From Bosea vaviloviae (GTDB taxonomy: Bacteria; Pseudomonadota; Alphaproteobacteria; Rhizobiales; Beijerinckiaceae), in the NCBI RefSeq assembly GCF_001741865.1, contig NZ_CP017147.1:1479001-1543000 (forward strand): 64,000 bases of DNA. Direction: 5' to 3'. Both the position numbers and the translations under genes were made by a program. The notes below the pieces were generated by a model. The model searched no databases. It was not told the origin of the DNA and was given only the letters and a program-made list of their open reading frames with translations. Positions 44,133 through 51,429 of the stretch are shown here, piece by piece (the stretch's first letter is position 1; each line of letters begins with the position of its first letter).

Positions 44133-44894
44133 ATGGCCAAGCGCGCGAGCCGGCCGGCCCTGATCGAGGTGAGTGAGGCGAGTGCCCCGCCGCGCCGCAA
44201 CCGCGTCAATCTGTTCGAGCTGGCCTATCACCGCATCGAGGAATTGCTGGTGCGGTGCGAGCTCGCGCCCGGGCGCTTCCTCGCCATGCAGGATCTCCAG
44301 GACATGACCGGTTTCGGCCGGACACCGGTCCATCACGCGGTGAACCGTCTCGCCGCCGACACGCTGATCATCATCCGCCCGCGCCACGGCCTGCAGATCG
44401 CGCCGATCGACCTCGCCCGCGAGCGCGTGCTTTTACATCTGCGCCGCGATATCGAGCGCTTCGTCATCAGGCTCGCCGCCGAACGCGCCGGACCCTCGCA
44501 CCGCAACCAGATGCTGCATATGGAGCGTTTGCTGCGCGAGAAGCGCGCTGGCTTGACGCTTGCCGAGTTCAACACGCTCGACCGCCGTATCGACCAGATG
44601 GTGCTGGCCGCCGCCGGCGAGCCCTTCCTGGAGCATACGCTTCGACCGCTCCACACCATCTTCCGCCGCATCGGCTTCATCCATCACAGCTATATGGCCG
44701 AGAAGACGAATCTCGACGGCACGATCGACCATCACCTTGCCGTGCTCAACGCCGTTGCCACCAAGCATGTCGACCGCGCGGTCGCGGCCTCGGACGCGCT
44801 GATCGCCTTTGTCGACGGCATGTTCGACGAGATGGAGAGCCGGATCGACCCTTCTCTCCTGGATTGCAGCATCGAACCCCTGCTCGGCGCCTGA
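44133..44894 (+). CDS. GntR-family transcriptional regulator (FCD type)
   Basis: This is a 253-residue regulator: a long N-terminal tail of about 30 residues, winged HTH with the recognition stretch DLQDMTGFGRTPVHHAVNRLAADTL, then a helical FCD-like C-terminal domain (RRDIERFVIRLAAERAG, DHHLAVLNAVATKHVDRAV). ATG 44133 follows a GGAGGAG ribosome-binding site. It is divergent from the dehydratase/SDR genes and upstream of the 2-hydroxyacid dehydrogenase and importer genes, all of which it may control. Confidence 0.88.
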   Translation: MAKRASRPALIEVSEASAPPRRNRVNLFELAYHRIEELLVRCELAPGRFLAMQDLQDMTGFGRTPVHHAVNRLAADTLIIIRPRHGLQIAPIDLARERVLLHLRRDIERFVIRLAAERAGPSHRNQMLHMERLLREKRAGLTLAEFNTLDRRIDQMVLAAAGEPFLEHTLRPLHTIFRRIGFIHHSYMAEKTNLDGTIDHHLAVLNAVATKHVDRAVAASDALIAFVDGMFDEMESRIDPSLLDCSIEPLLGA

Positions 44895-44952
44895 ACCGCA
44901 AGAAGCCCCTGAAACTCGACAAGTCCCTGAAACACGAAAAGCCCTGCCGCCC

Positions 44953-45933
44953 ATGCGCATCATCTTCCACGGCGAGAACGCCGCCTCCTTCAGCGCCGGT
45001 TTCGCCGATCTCGTCGGCCCACAGGCCGATATCCGCATCCTGCCGGATGTCCTCGACGTCGGCGCCGATGAGCGCGCTTATGCCGATGCCGATGTCATCA
45101 TCGGCACGAAGTTCGGTGCCAGCCTGCCGGTTCCGTCGCGGTTGAAGCTCTTCCATGTGCCCGGCGCCGGCTATGACGCGGTCGATCTCGGCCTGCTTCC
45201 GGCCTCGGCGAGCGTCTGCAACTGCTTCGGCCATGAGCAGGCGATCGCCGAATATGTGATGAGCGCATTGCTCGCCCGGAGCATTCCGCTCGCGGATGCC
45301 GACCGGCGTCTGCGCCGAGGCGACTGGGCCTATTGGGCGGGCTCTCCCGAGCGGGTCCATGGCGAGATCGCGGGCAAGACCATCGGCCTGCTCGGCTTCG
45401 GCCATATCGGCAAGGCGATCGCAAGGCGCGCCAAGGCCTTCGAGATGAACGTCCATGTCGCCAACCGCAGCGCCGTACCGACCTCGGACCTTGTCGATCG
45501 CGCCTTCACGCTCGACCGGCTCGACGCGTTCTGGGGCTCGGCCGACTCTATCATCGTCTCGGTGCCGTTGACTGAGGAGACCAAGGGCATCGTCGGGGCC
45601 GCAGCCTTCGCCGCGATGAAGCCGGGCGCCGTGGTCGTCAATGTCGGGCGGGGCCCGACCATCGATGAGACGGCGCTGTTCGAGGCGCTCAAGGCCGGCC
45701 GGATCGGCGGCGCGATCATCGACACATGGTATCAATATCCCGGCCCGGATCAGGCCGAAATCTTGCCGTCGAAACAACCTTTCCACGAGCTTTCAAACGT
45801 TTTAATGACGCCGCACATGTCCGGCTGGACCAGCGGAACTATCCGCCGTCGTCAGCAGACTATGGCCGACAACATCAAGCGGTGCTTCTCCGGCTCCTCG
45901 CTCGAGAATGTCGTGAGAGCGAGAATGTCGTGA
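44953..45933 (+). CDS. D-isomer-specific 2-hydroxyacid dehydrogenase-family protein
   Basis: This is a 326-residue NAD-dependent dehydrogenase of the D-2-hydroxyacid family. The nucleotide motif GFGHIG lies at about 148-153, catalytic Arg at about 233 (VGRGP) and His at about 288 (TPHMSG). The usual catalytic Glu in the DVxxxEP segment is replaced by Tyr (DTWYQYP, about 262). ATG 44953 is 58 bp after the GntR stop. Its last residues lie in a 17-bp tandem duplication (45903-45936) that created the present stop codon; a longer ancestral C-terminus ending near 45956 is implied. Confidence 0.87.
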   Translation: MRIIFHGENAASFSAGFADLVGPQADIRILPDVLDVGADERAYADADVIIGTKFGASLPVPSRLKLFHVPGAGYDAVDLGLLPASASVCNCFGHEQAIAEYVMSALLARSIPLADADRRLRRGDWAYWAGSPERVHGEIAGKTIGLLGFGHIGKAIARRAKAFEMNVHVANRSAVPTSDLVDRAFTLDRLDAFWGSADSIIVSVPLTEETKGIVGAAAFAAMKPGAVVVNVGRGPTIDETALFEALKAGRIGGAIIDTWYQYPGPDQAEILPSKQPFHELSNVLMTPHMSGWTSGTIRRRQQTMADNIKRCFSGSSLENVVRARMS

Positions 45934-45936
45934 GAG
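45903..45936 (+). repeat. 17-bp tandem duplication at the end of the dehydrogenase gene
   Basis: Two perfect 17-bp copies (45903-45919 and 45920-45936, cgagaatgtcgtgagag) are adjacent. Because 17 is not a multiple of three, the second copy is read in a new frame and gives the stop TGA at 45931-45933. With a single copy the frame would continue to a stop at 45954-45956. Confidence 0.9.
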
Positions 45937-46029
45937 AAGGACGTTCTGCGACCTGACGATCAAGCAACCGGCCGAACGAAGCCGGGGCAAAAAGCAAACC
46001 CATCCGCGAAGCCCAAGGAAACGCAACCA

Positions 46030-46833
46030 ATGAACCTGATGAAACATCTCAAGGTCGCCGGGACGCTGCTCGCGCTCGGCGCCGGCATGCTTGCCGCAAG
46101 CCAGGCCTCGGCCCAGACGATCACCGACATCATCAAGCGCGGCTCGGTCAAGATCGGCGTGCTGATCGGCGCCCCGCCCTATGGCTCCGTCGACTCGCAG
46201 GGCAATGCGATCGGCTACGATGCCGACGTCATCGCGCTGATCGGCAAATATCTCGGCGTCAAGGTCGAGATGGTGCAGCTCACCCCGCCGGCCCGCATCC
46301 CGGCGCTGGAAGCCAATAAGGTCGATTTCCTCGTCGCCACGCTGGCGCCGACGCCCGAGCGCGCCAAGGCGGTGATGTTCTCGATTCCCTACAGCGCCTT
46401 CCAGACCGGCATCTACGCCAAGAAGAGCGTCGCCATCAAAAGCTGGGACGACCTCAAGGGCAAGAAGGTCGGCGTCAATCGCGGCTCCAGCGTCGAGCGC
46501 GAATTCACCAGCCGCGAGAAGGAGCTGAACCTCACCATCCTGCGCTTCGAGGACGACGCCACCACCATGCAGGCGCTGTTCTCCGGCCAGGTCGAGGCGA
46601 TCGCCGGTCCCGACGCGCAGGCCAACGCTGCCATGAAGGCGCGCGGCGAGACCGAGACCGAGCTCAAATTCGTCTTCGGCATGCAGCCCAACTCGATGAC
46701 CATGCGCAAGGACGCCTATGAGCTGCGCCAGTGGCTCAACAACTTCATTTACTACGTCAAGCAGAACGGCGAGCTGAACACGATTTCCGAGAAGTGGGTC
46801 GGTGGCCCGCTGCCGGCGCTCCCGACCTTCTGA
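46030..46833 (+). CDS. ABC transporter substrate-binding protein, polar amino acid type
   Basis: This is a 267-residue family 3 periplasmic binding protein with a Sec signal peptide (MNLMKHLKVAGTLLALGAGMLAASQASAQ). Core features are RGSVKIGVLIGAPPYGSVDSQGNAIGYDADVIALIGKYLGV and KKVGVNRGSSVEREF. It precedes the two permeases and ATPase of the second His-type importer; a strong hairpin follows the stop codon. Confidence 0.93.
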   Translation: MNLMKHLKVAGTLLALGAGMLAASQASAQTITDIIKRGSVKIGVLIGAPPYGSVDSQGNAIGYDADVIALIGKYLGVKVEMVQLTPPARIPALEANKVDFLVATLAPTPERAKAVMFSIPYSAFQTGIYAKKSVAIKSWDDLKGKKVGVNRGSSVEREFTSREKELNLTILRFEDDATTMQALFSGQVEAIAGPDAQANAAMKARGETETELKFVFGMQPNSMTMRKDAYELRQWLNNFIYYVKQNGELNTISEKWVGGPLPALPTF

Positions 46834-46849
46834 TCCGCCTGACCCGAAG

Positions 46850-46880
46850 GCCGGCGCGCTGCCTCGCACAGCGCGCCGGC
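46850..46880 (+). other. Strong hairpin after the binding-protein gene
   Basis: This is a perfect 12-bp inverted repeat (gccggcgcgctg / cagcgcgccggc) with a 7-base loop, starting 17 bp after the stop. It lies upstream of the permease gene and is the classic arrangement for making more binding protein than permease. It lacks a T-run, so stabilisation or partial termination is more likely than full termination. Confidence 0.7.
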
Positions 46881-46898
46881 AATCCTCGACCTCGGGAA

Positions 46899-46939
46899 CA
46901 TGGCGCGAAAAGCCGGAACCGGTTTTCGCACAGGCCATG
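46899..46939. repeat. Short palindromic element
   Basis: This is an imperfect inverted repeat with ends catggc/gccatg and inner gcgaaaa/ttttcgc around a ccggaaccgg core. I recognise its style from palindromic repeats common in the intergenic regions of Hyphomicrobiales genomes. It lies between the 46850 hairpin and the permease gene. Confidence 0.6.
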
Positions 46940-47023
46940 CTCTGTTTTTCCTGACGGTCACGCTTGTCGCAATCGGACGATTTTGTCCGGTTGCGGCGTG
47001 ATCGCTGCCGAAGGAGCGCGCGG

Positions 47024-47716
47024 TTGCTCTTCCAAGACGTCATTTCCAAATGGCCCATGATCCTGAACGGGGTCATGCTCACCATCGCGCTGTCCTTCGT
47101 CGCCATCGCGCTCGGCCTCGTGCTGGCGACGCTGATGAGCGCGCTGCGCAGCCTCGCGGGCAGCTGGGCCGGCTACATCGTCGACGCCTATGTCGAATTG
47201 ATGCGCAACACGCCCTTCCTGGTGCAGCTCTTCATGATCTTCTTCGGGTTGCCCCAGATCGGCATCCGCATGAACGGCCTCGAAGCCTCCATGCTGGCGA
47301 TGACGCTCAACCTCGCCGCCTATGCGACCGAGATCATTCGCGCCGGCGTCGACTCGATCCACAAATCACAAATCGAGGCCGGGCTGGCGCTGGCGATGAG
47401 CCGGCGCCAGGTCTTCCAATATGTCGTGCTGCAGCCCGCCTTCGCTCGCGTCTGGCCGGCGCTGTCGAGCCAGTTCGTGCTGATGATGCTCGCCTCCAGC
47501 ATCTGCTCCTTCGTCTCGGTGCAGGAGCTCTCGGGTACGGCCGCGATCATCGAGCAGGATACGTTCCGCAGCTTCGAGACCTACATCATCGTCACCGTGA
47601 TCTACCTCGTGCTGGCGCTCTCGCTGAAGCTCTTCCTGAACTGGCTCGGCCGCAGGATCTTCCCCCAGGTCTCCGGGCTCGCCCGCGTCACCGAAGCGCA
47701 TGGGGAGGCCGCCTGA
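47024..47716 (+). CDS. ABC transporter permease, polar amino acid type (HisQ-like)
   Basis: This is a 230-residue permease: MILNGVMLTIALSFVAIALGLVLATLM, VELMRNTPFLVQLFMIFFGLPQIGI, YATEIIRAGVDSIHKSQIEAGLALAMSRRQVFQYVVLQPA. TTG 47024 was chosen because AAGGAG precedes it by seven bases and the product then begins with LFQDVISKWPMILNG. A codon further upstream at 46964 has no ribosome-binding site and crosses the palindromic region. The stop overlaps the next ATG. Confidence 0.9.
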   Translation: MLFQDVISKWPMILNGVMLTIALSFVAIALGLVLATLMSALRSLAGSWAGYIVDAYVELMRNTPFLVQLFMIFFGLPQIGIRMNGLEASMLAMTLNLAAYATEIIRAGVDSIHKSQIEAGLALAMSRRQVFQYVVLQPAFARVWPALSSQFVLMMLASSICSFVSVQELSGTAAIIEQDTFRSFETYIIVTVIYLVLALSLKLFLNWLGRRIFPQVSGLARVTEAHGEAA

Positions 47717-48369
47717 TGCAGACCTTCGGTTGGCCCGAGGCCTATTTCATTCTCCGCGCCGCGAGCTGGACGATAGCGCTCACCGCCATCGCCTTCGTCA
47801 TAGGCGGCCTCTTCGGCGGCGTTCTCGCCATCATGCGGCTGTCGCGGCTGAAGCTGCTGCGCCGCTTCGCCGCCGGCTACATCCTGGTGATCCAGTCCAT
47901 TCCCGTGCTCATGGTGCTGTTCATGAGCTATTACGGGCTCTCGGCAGTCGGCATCGAATTGCCGCCCTTCCTTGCGGCCTCCGCCTCGCTCGCGATCTAC
48001 GTCTCGGCCTATCTCGCCGAGATCTGGCGTGGCTCGATCGAATCCGTGCCGCGCCAGCAATGGGAGGCCTCGGCCTCGCTGGCGCTGACGCGCGGCCAGC
48101 AATACCGCTACATCATCCTGCCGCAGGCCGCGCGCATCTCGCTGCCACCGACGGTCGGCTTCCTCGTCCAGCTCGTGAAGAACACCTCGATCGTCCAGGT
48201 CGTCGGCTTCGTCGACCTGATGCGGGCCGGCATGCTGGTCAACAATGCGACCTATCAGGCCTTCCAGATCTTCACCCTGGTGGGAGCGATCTATTTCGCC
48301 ATCTGCTTCCCGCTTTCCAGGCTCAGCCGACATCTCGAAAAGGTGATGAATGCCAGCCGTAGTCATTGA
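47716..48369 (+). CDS. ABC transporter permease, polar amino acid type (HisM-like)
   Basis: This is a 217-residue permease: WTIALTAIAFVIGGLFGGVLAIMRL, LVIQSIPVLMVLFMSYYGL, YLAEIWRGSIESVPRQQWEASASLALTRGQQYRYIILPQA. ATG 47716 shares a base with the upstream TGA. It partners the HisQ-like subunit. Its last 20 bp overlap the ATPase gene. Confidence 0.93.
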   Translation: MQTFGWPEAYFILRAASWTIALTAIAFVIGGLFGGVLAIMRLSRLKLLRRFAAGYILVIQSIPVLMVLFMSYYGLSAVGIELPPFLAASASLAIYVSAYLAEIWRGSIESVPRQQWEASASLALTRGQQYRYIILPQAARISLPPTVGFLVQLVKNTSIVQVVGFVDLMRAGMLVNNATYQAFQIFTLVGAIYFAICFPLSRLSRHLEKVMNASRSH

Positions 48370-49081
48370 CGACGTCTACAAGAAGTTCGGCGCGCTCGAG
48401 GTCCTGAAAGGCGTCTCGCTCAGCGTCGACACAGGCCAGGTCGTCGCGATCATTGGCCGCTCCGGCTCGGGCAAGAGCACGCTGCTGCGCTGCATCAACG
48501 GGCTCGAGATCTTCCACGCCGGTCGCATCGAGGTCGCCGGCCACACTGTCGACCAGGACCCCAAGCGCCTGCGCGAATTGCGCAAGGATGTCGGCATCGT
48601 CTTCCAGAGCTACAACCTCTTCCCGCATCTGACTGTCGGGCAGAACATCATGCTCTCGCCGCGCATCACCCAGGGCGTCTCGACCGCCGAGGCGATGACG
48701 CTGGCGCGTGACGTGCTGGCGCAGGTCGGCCTCTCCGAGAAGTTCGACAGCTATCCCGATAATCTCTCGGGCGGGCAGCAGCAGCGCGTCGCCATCGCCC
48801 GTTCGCTGGCGATGCGCCCGAAGGTGATGCTGTTCGACGAGGTCACCTCGGCGCTCGATCCGGAGCTGACGGGCGAGGTGCTGCTGGTGATGGAGAAGCT
48901 CGCCAAGGGCGGCATGACCATGCTGCTGGTGACGCATGAAATGAATTTCGCCCGCACCGTGGCGAGCACGACGGTGTTCATGCACCAGGGCAAGATCTGG
49001 GAAAGCGGGCCGTCGAAGACGTTGTTCGCGGATCCGCAGACGCCGGAACTGCGCAACTTCGTCAGCGCCGGCGCGCATTAA
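48350..49081 (+). CDS. ABC transporter ATP-binding protein, polar amino acid type
   Basis: This is a 243-residue HisP/GlnQ-type ATPase: Walker A GRSGSGKS (about 36-43), [52 protein letters not shown]. The GPSGSGKS of the other His-type ATPase (34701-35528) is here GRSGSGKS. It is the last gene of the operon that begins with the GntR gene. Confidence 0.95.
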   Translation: MPAVVIDDVYKKFGALEVLKGVSLSVDTGQVVAIIGRSGSGKSTLLRCINGLEIFHAGRIEVAGHTVDQDPKRLRELRKDVGIVFQSYNLFPHLTVGQNIMLSPRITQGVSTAEAMTLARDVLAQVGLSEKFDSYPDNLSGGQQQRVAIARSLAMRPKVMLFDEVTSALDPELTGEVLLVMEKLAKGGMTMLLVTHEMNFARTVASTTVFMHQGKIWESGPSKTLFADPQTPELRNFVSAGAH

Positions 49082-49083
49082 AT

Positions 49084-49171
49084 CGTCATTGCGAGCGAAG
49101 CGAAGCAATCCAGGGAGACGTAGAGCGCGGCCCCTCTGGATTGCTTCGTCGCTACGCTTCTCGCAATGACG
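49084..49171. repeat. Palindromic repeat between convergent operons
   Basis: This is an imperfect inverted repeat (cgtcattgcgag to ctcgcaatgacg, inner gcaatccag/ctggattgc) of about 88 bp between the ATPase stop (49081) and the transketolase stop (49197). It is of a different sequence class from the gtcatcctgg elements and is probably a bidirectional 3'-end element. Confidence 0.75.
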
Positions 49172-49196
49172 GCGAGGGCTCGCGTCTAGGATCAGA

Positions 49197-50198
49197 TCAG
49201 ATCCTGGCGAGCGCTCCCCGCGCCACCTCTTCCATCCCCGCCGCATCGAGCTTGTAATGCGCGTAGAGATGCGTCGGTGGGGCGATCAGGCTGTATTCGT
49301 CATGGATGCCGTGGCGCACCAGCTTGATGCCGCAGCCTTCGTCAGCCAACACCTCCGCCACCGCCGAGCCGAGGCCGCCGAGCACATTGTGCTCTTCTGC
49401 CGTCATCAGGATCTTGCTGCGGCCGGCTGCGCGCAGCACCGCCTCGCGATCGAGGGGCTTCACCGTCGCCATGTCGATGACGCCGACTGAGCGGCCTTCC
49501 GCATTGAGCTTGCGGGCCGCTTCCAGCGCCGGATGCACCGGCAGGCCGCAGGCGATGATGGTGAGCTCATCGCCTTGCATGTGCTCGATCGCCTTGCCGA
49601 TGATGAAAGGCGTGCCGTTCTCGTAGACATCGGGCTCGCGGCCGCGGCCGATGCGGAAATAGATCGGCTCCAGCCAGGTCGCCGAGGCCTTGATCGCGGC
49701 GGCAAGCTGGGGGCCGTCGGCCGGCGAGATCACGGTCAGGTCGGCGATGGCGCGCATCGTCGCGATGTCCTCGGTCGCGTGATGCGAGGTGCCGTAGAAG
49801 CCCAGCGAGATGCCGGTATGGTGGCCGATCAGCCGGACCGGCTGGGCGCAATAGGCGACATCCATGCGGATCTGCTCGCAGCAGAGCAGGCCGAGGAACG
49901 AGGCGAAGGTGGCGACGAACGGCATATGCCCGGTGGTGGCGAGGCCCGCCGCCGCCGTGACCATGTTTTGCTCGGAGATGCCGAACTGGATGTAGCGCTC
50001 GGGATGCTGCGCGGCGAATTTGTTGAGGCCGTTGGAATATTGCAGATCGGCCGCGCCGGCGAGGACGGGATGGCCCTCAGTGACAAGCTCGAGCAGCGCG
50101 TCGGAGAGGAAGTTCAGGCCGGGATTGGCCGAGTTCAGCGCGCGATACTGCCAGGAGTTCGGGGATTGGGGAGAGTTCGGGGATTGGGGGGCGTTCAT
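49197..50198 (-). CDS. Transketolase, C-terminal (pyrimidine-binding) subunit
   Basis: This is a 333-residue C-terminal half of a split transketolase, with pyrimidine-binding segment FGISEQNMVTAAAGLATTGHMPFVATFASF and a C-terminal transketolase domain. The N-terminus contains a repeated QSPNSPQSPNS encoded by two 18-bp units (50155-50190). It works with the N-terminal subunit, encoded 2 bp upstream. Split transketolases are common in archaea and in catabolic operons of bacteria. The substrate is probably a sugar or sugar acid handled by neighbouring enzymes; this is inferred. Confidence 0.92.
   Translation of the reverse strand: MNAPQSPNSPQSPNSWQYRALNSANPGLNFLSDALLELVTEGHPVLAGAADLQYSNGLNKFAAQHPERYIQFGISEQNMVTAAAGLATTGHMPFVATFASFLGLLCCEQIRMDVAYCAQPVRLIGHHTGISLGFYGTSHHATEDIATMRAIADLTVISPADGPQLAAAIKASATWLEPIYFRIGRGREPDVYENGTPFIIGKAIEHMQGDELTIIACGLPVHPALEAARKLNAEGRSVGVIDMATVKPLDREAVLRAAGRSKILMTAEEHNVLGGLGSAVAEVLADEGCGIKLVRHGIHDEYSLIAPPTHLYAHYKLDAAGMEEVARGALARI
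50155..50190. repeat. Two tandem 18-bp units at the transketolase N-terminus
   Basis: Two copies (50155-50172 and 50173-50190, gagttcggggattggggN) that differ at the last base encode the repeated PNSPQS stretch at the start of the C-terminal subunit. They lie in-frame, adding six residues per unit. Confidence 0.8.
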
Positions 50199-50200
50199 GC

Positions 50201-51085
50201 TCAGATCTCCCGGCTCATGATTTCGGCGACGGCGCGCTCTGCATCCTCAGGCGCGAGATAGCCGAGATGCCAGCCGGGCTCGGTCTCCATATAGGAGACG
50301 CCCTTGCCCTTGAGCGTCCTGGCGATGATGCAGGCAGGCGTCTTGCGGGTTTCGTCCGCCTTGAGCCGGCGCAGCAGCGCGGTGAGTTCCGCGAGGTTGT
50401 GGCCGTCGACGACATGGGTCTCCCAGCCGAAGGCGCGCCATTTCGCGTCGAGCGGCTCGACGCCGATGACGTCGTCGACGGCGCCGTCGAGCTGGAAGCC
50501 GTTGCGGTCGACGATCGCGATCAGCTTCGAGAGCTTGTGATGCGCGCCGAAGAGCGCGGCCTCCCAGACCTGGCCCTCCTGCATCTCGCCATCGCCGAGC
50601 ATGACGAAGACGTTGAAGTCGCGGTTGGAAGCGCGGCCGCCCCAAGCCATGCCGGCGCCGGCCGAGAGCGCATGGCCGATCGACCCCGAGGAGAAATCGA
50701 TGCCCGGCACCTTGCGCATGTCGGGATGGTCGCCGAGCGGGTTGCCCAGGCGCGTATAGCCGTCGAGCACGCCCTTCTCGATGTAGCCGAGATCGGCCAG
50801 GATCGGGAACAGGCCGACGGCCGCATGGCCCTTGCCCATCAGGAAACGGTCGCGGTCGGGCCACGCCGGCTCACCCTGCTTCAGCTCCATGACGTCGTAA
50901 TACAGGGCGGAGAAGATCTCGGCGGCCGAGAAGACCGAGGAGTAATGGCCGACCTTGGCGATCTCGATCAGCCGGATCGTCTCCAGGCGCACGAAGCGCG
51001 CTTTCTCCCGCAGGCGGGCGATCTCGGCGGCGGACGGCTCGTAATCATTGCCGACCCGTCTCTGTGTGGCGGTGATGGCTGACAT
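50201..51085 (-). CDS. Transketolase, N-terminal (TPP-binding) subunit
   Basis: This is a 294-residue N-terminal half of transketolase: GHYSSVFSAAEIFSALYYDVM, MGKGHAAVGLFPILADLGYI, the TPP-binding GDGEMQEGQVWEAALFGAHHKLSKLIAIVDRNGFQLDG and a C-terminal part with KGKGVSYMETEPGWHLG. ATG 51085 was chosen as start; a frame reaching 51343 would run into the AT-rich regulatory region. It is divergent from the shikimate-dehydrogenase-like gene at 51430. Confidence 0.93.
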   Translation of the reverse strand: MSAITATQRRVGNDYEPSAAEIARLREKARFVRLETIRLIEIAKVGHYSSVFSAAEIFSALYYDVMELKQGEPAWPDRDRFLMGKGHAAVGLFPILADLGYIEKGVLDGYTRLGNPLGDHPDMRKVPGIDFSSGSIGHALSAGAGMAWGGRASNRDFNVFVMLGDGEMQEGQVWEAALFGAHHKLSKLIAIVDRNGFQLDGAVDDVIGVEPLDAKWRAFGWETHVVDGHNLAELTALLRRLKADETRKTPACIIARTLKGKGVSYMETEPGWHLGYLAPEDAERAVAEIMSREI

Positions 51086-51318
51086 GCTGGGCGTTTCCCT
51101 GAAATCCTCGTTCGGACCCCGGCGAGCCGGCTTCGAGACAGGTTGGGACCTGCGGGCCCCGCCTGAAGCAAAGCTTTTCTTCGTGAAGAATGGGCATGCC
51201 GGCGCGCCCGCTGGGTGGCCTCCGGCTCGCCATCCGTCGCCGGTTGACGGCCGTCTCGTATCATGCATCATATATGATAACAAGGCTGGCAAGGCGACAA
51301 CTTGCGGCGACGTTCTCA
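51086..51318. other. Intergenic region between transketolase and the SDH-like gene
   Basis: This gap holds one clear symmetric element (51267-51278) in an AT-rich stretch and presumably the divergent promoters. Open frames here do not look coding. Beyond the palindrome nothing recognisable was seen. Confidence 0.45.
51267..51278. promoter_or_regulatory. AT-rich palindrome, operator/promoter candidate
   Basis: This is a perfect 12-bp palindrome (atcatatatgat) with a related tatcat immediately upstream and atgata at the right, within an AT-rich island upstream of the transketolase genes. It fits an operator of a GntR-type or similar dimeric regulator. The regulator is not identified. Confidence 0.5.
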
Positions 51319-51416
51319 GAGCGTTTTCGAGCGAAGTGGCCACCGGTTCGCGTGAAGAAAACGCGTCAAAACGAAGAGATAGAGCATTTCCGATCCGATC
51401 GGATCGGAAATGCTCT
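51319..51416. repeat. Dispersed repeat with a 36-bp perfect palindrome
   Basis: A sequence beginning agagcgttttcgagcgaag is followed by a perfect 36-bp palindrome (51381-51416, arms agagcatttccgatccga). I recognise both parts as a repeat type common in intergenic regions of Hyphomicrobiales genomes. It ends 13 bp before ATG 51430, so it might affect expression of the SDH-like gene. Confidence 0.75.
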
Positions 51417-51429
51417 GGGGGAGGCGGAC

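Noticed and set aside
45726..45956. Alternative frame over the end of the dehydrogenase gene, considered as a sequencing frameshift
   Set aside because: The frame change is fully explained by the exact 17-bp duplication, and the Rossmann and catalytic regions upstream are intact; strain variation or a sequencing artefact remains possible but is not needed.
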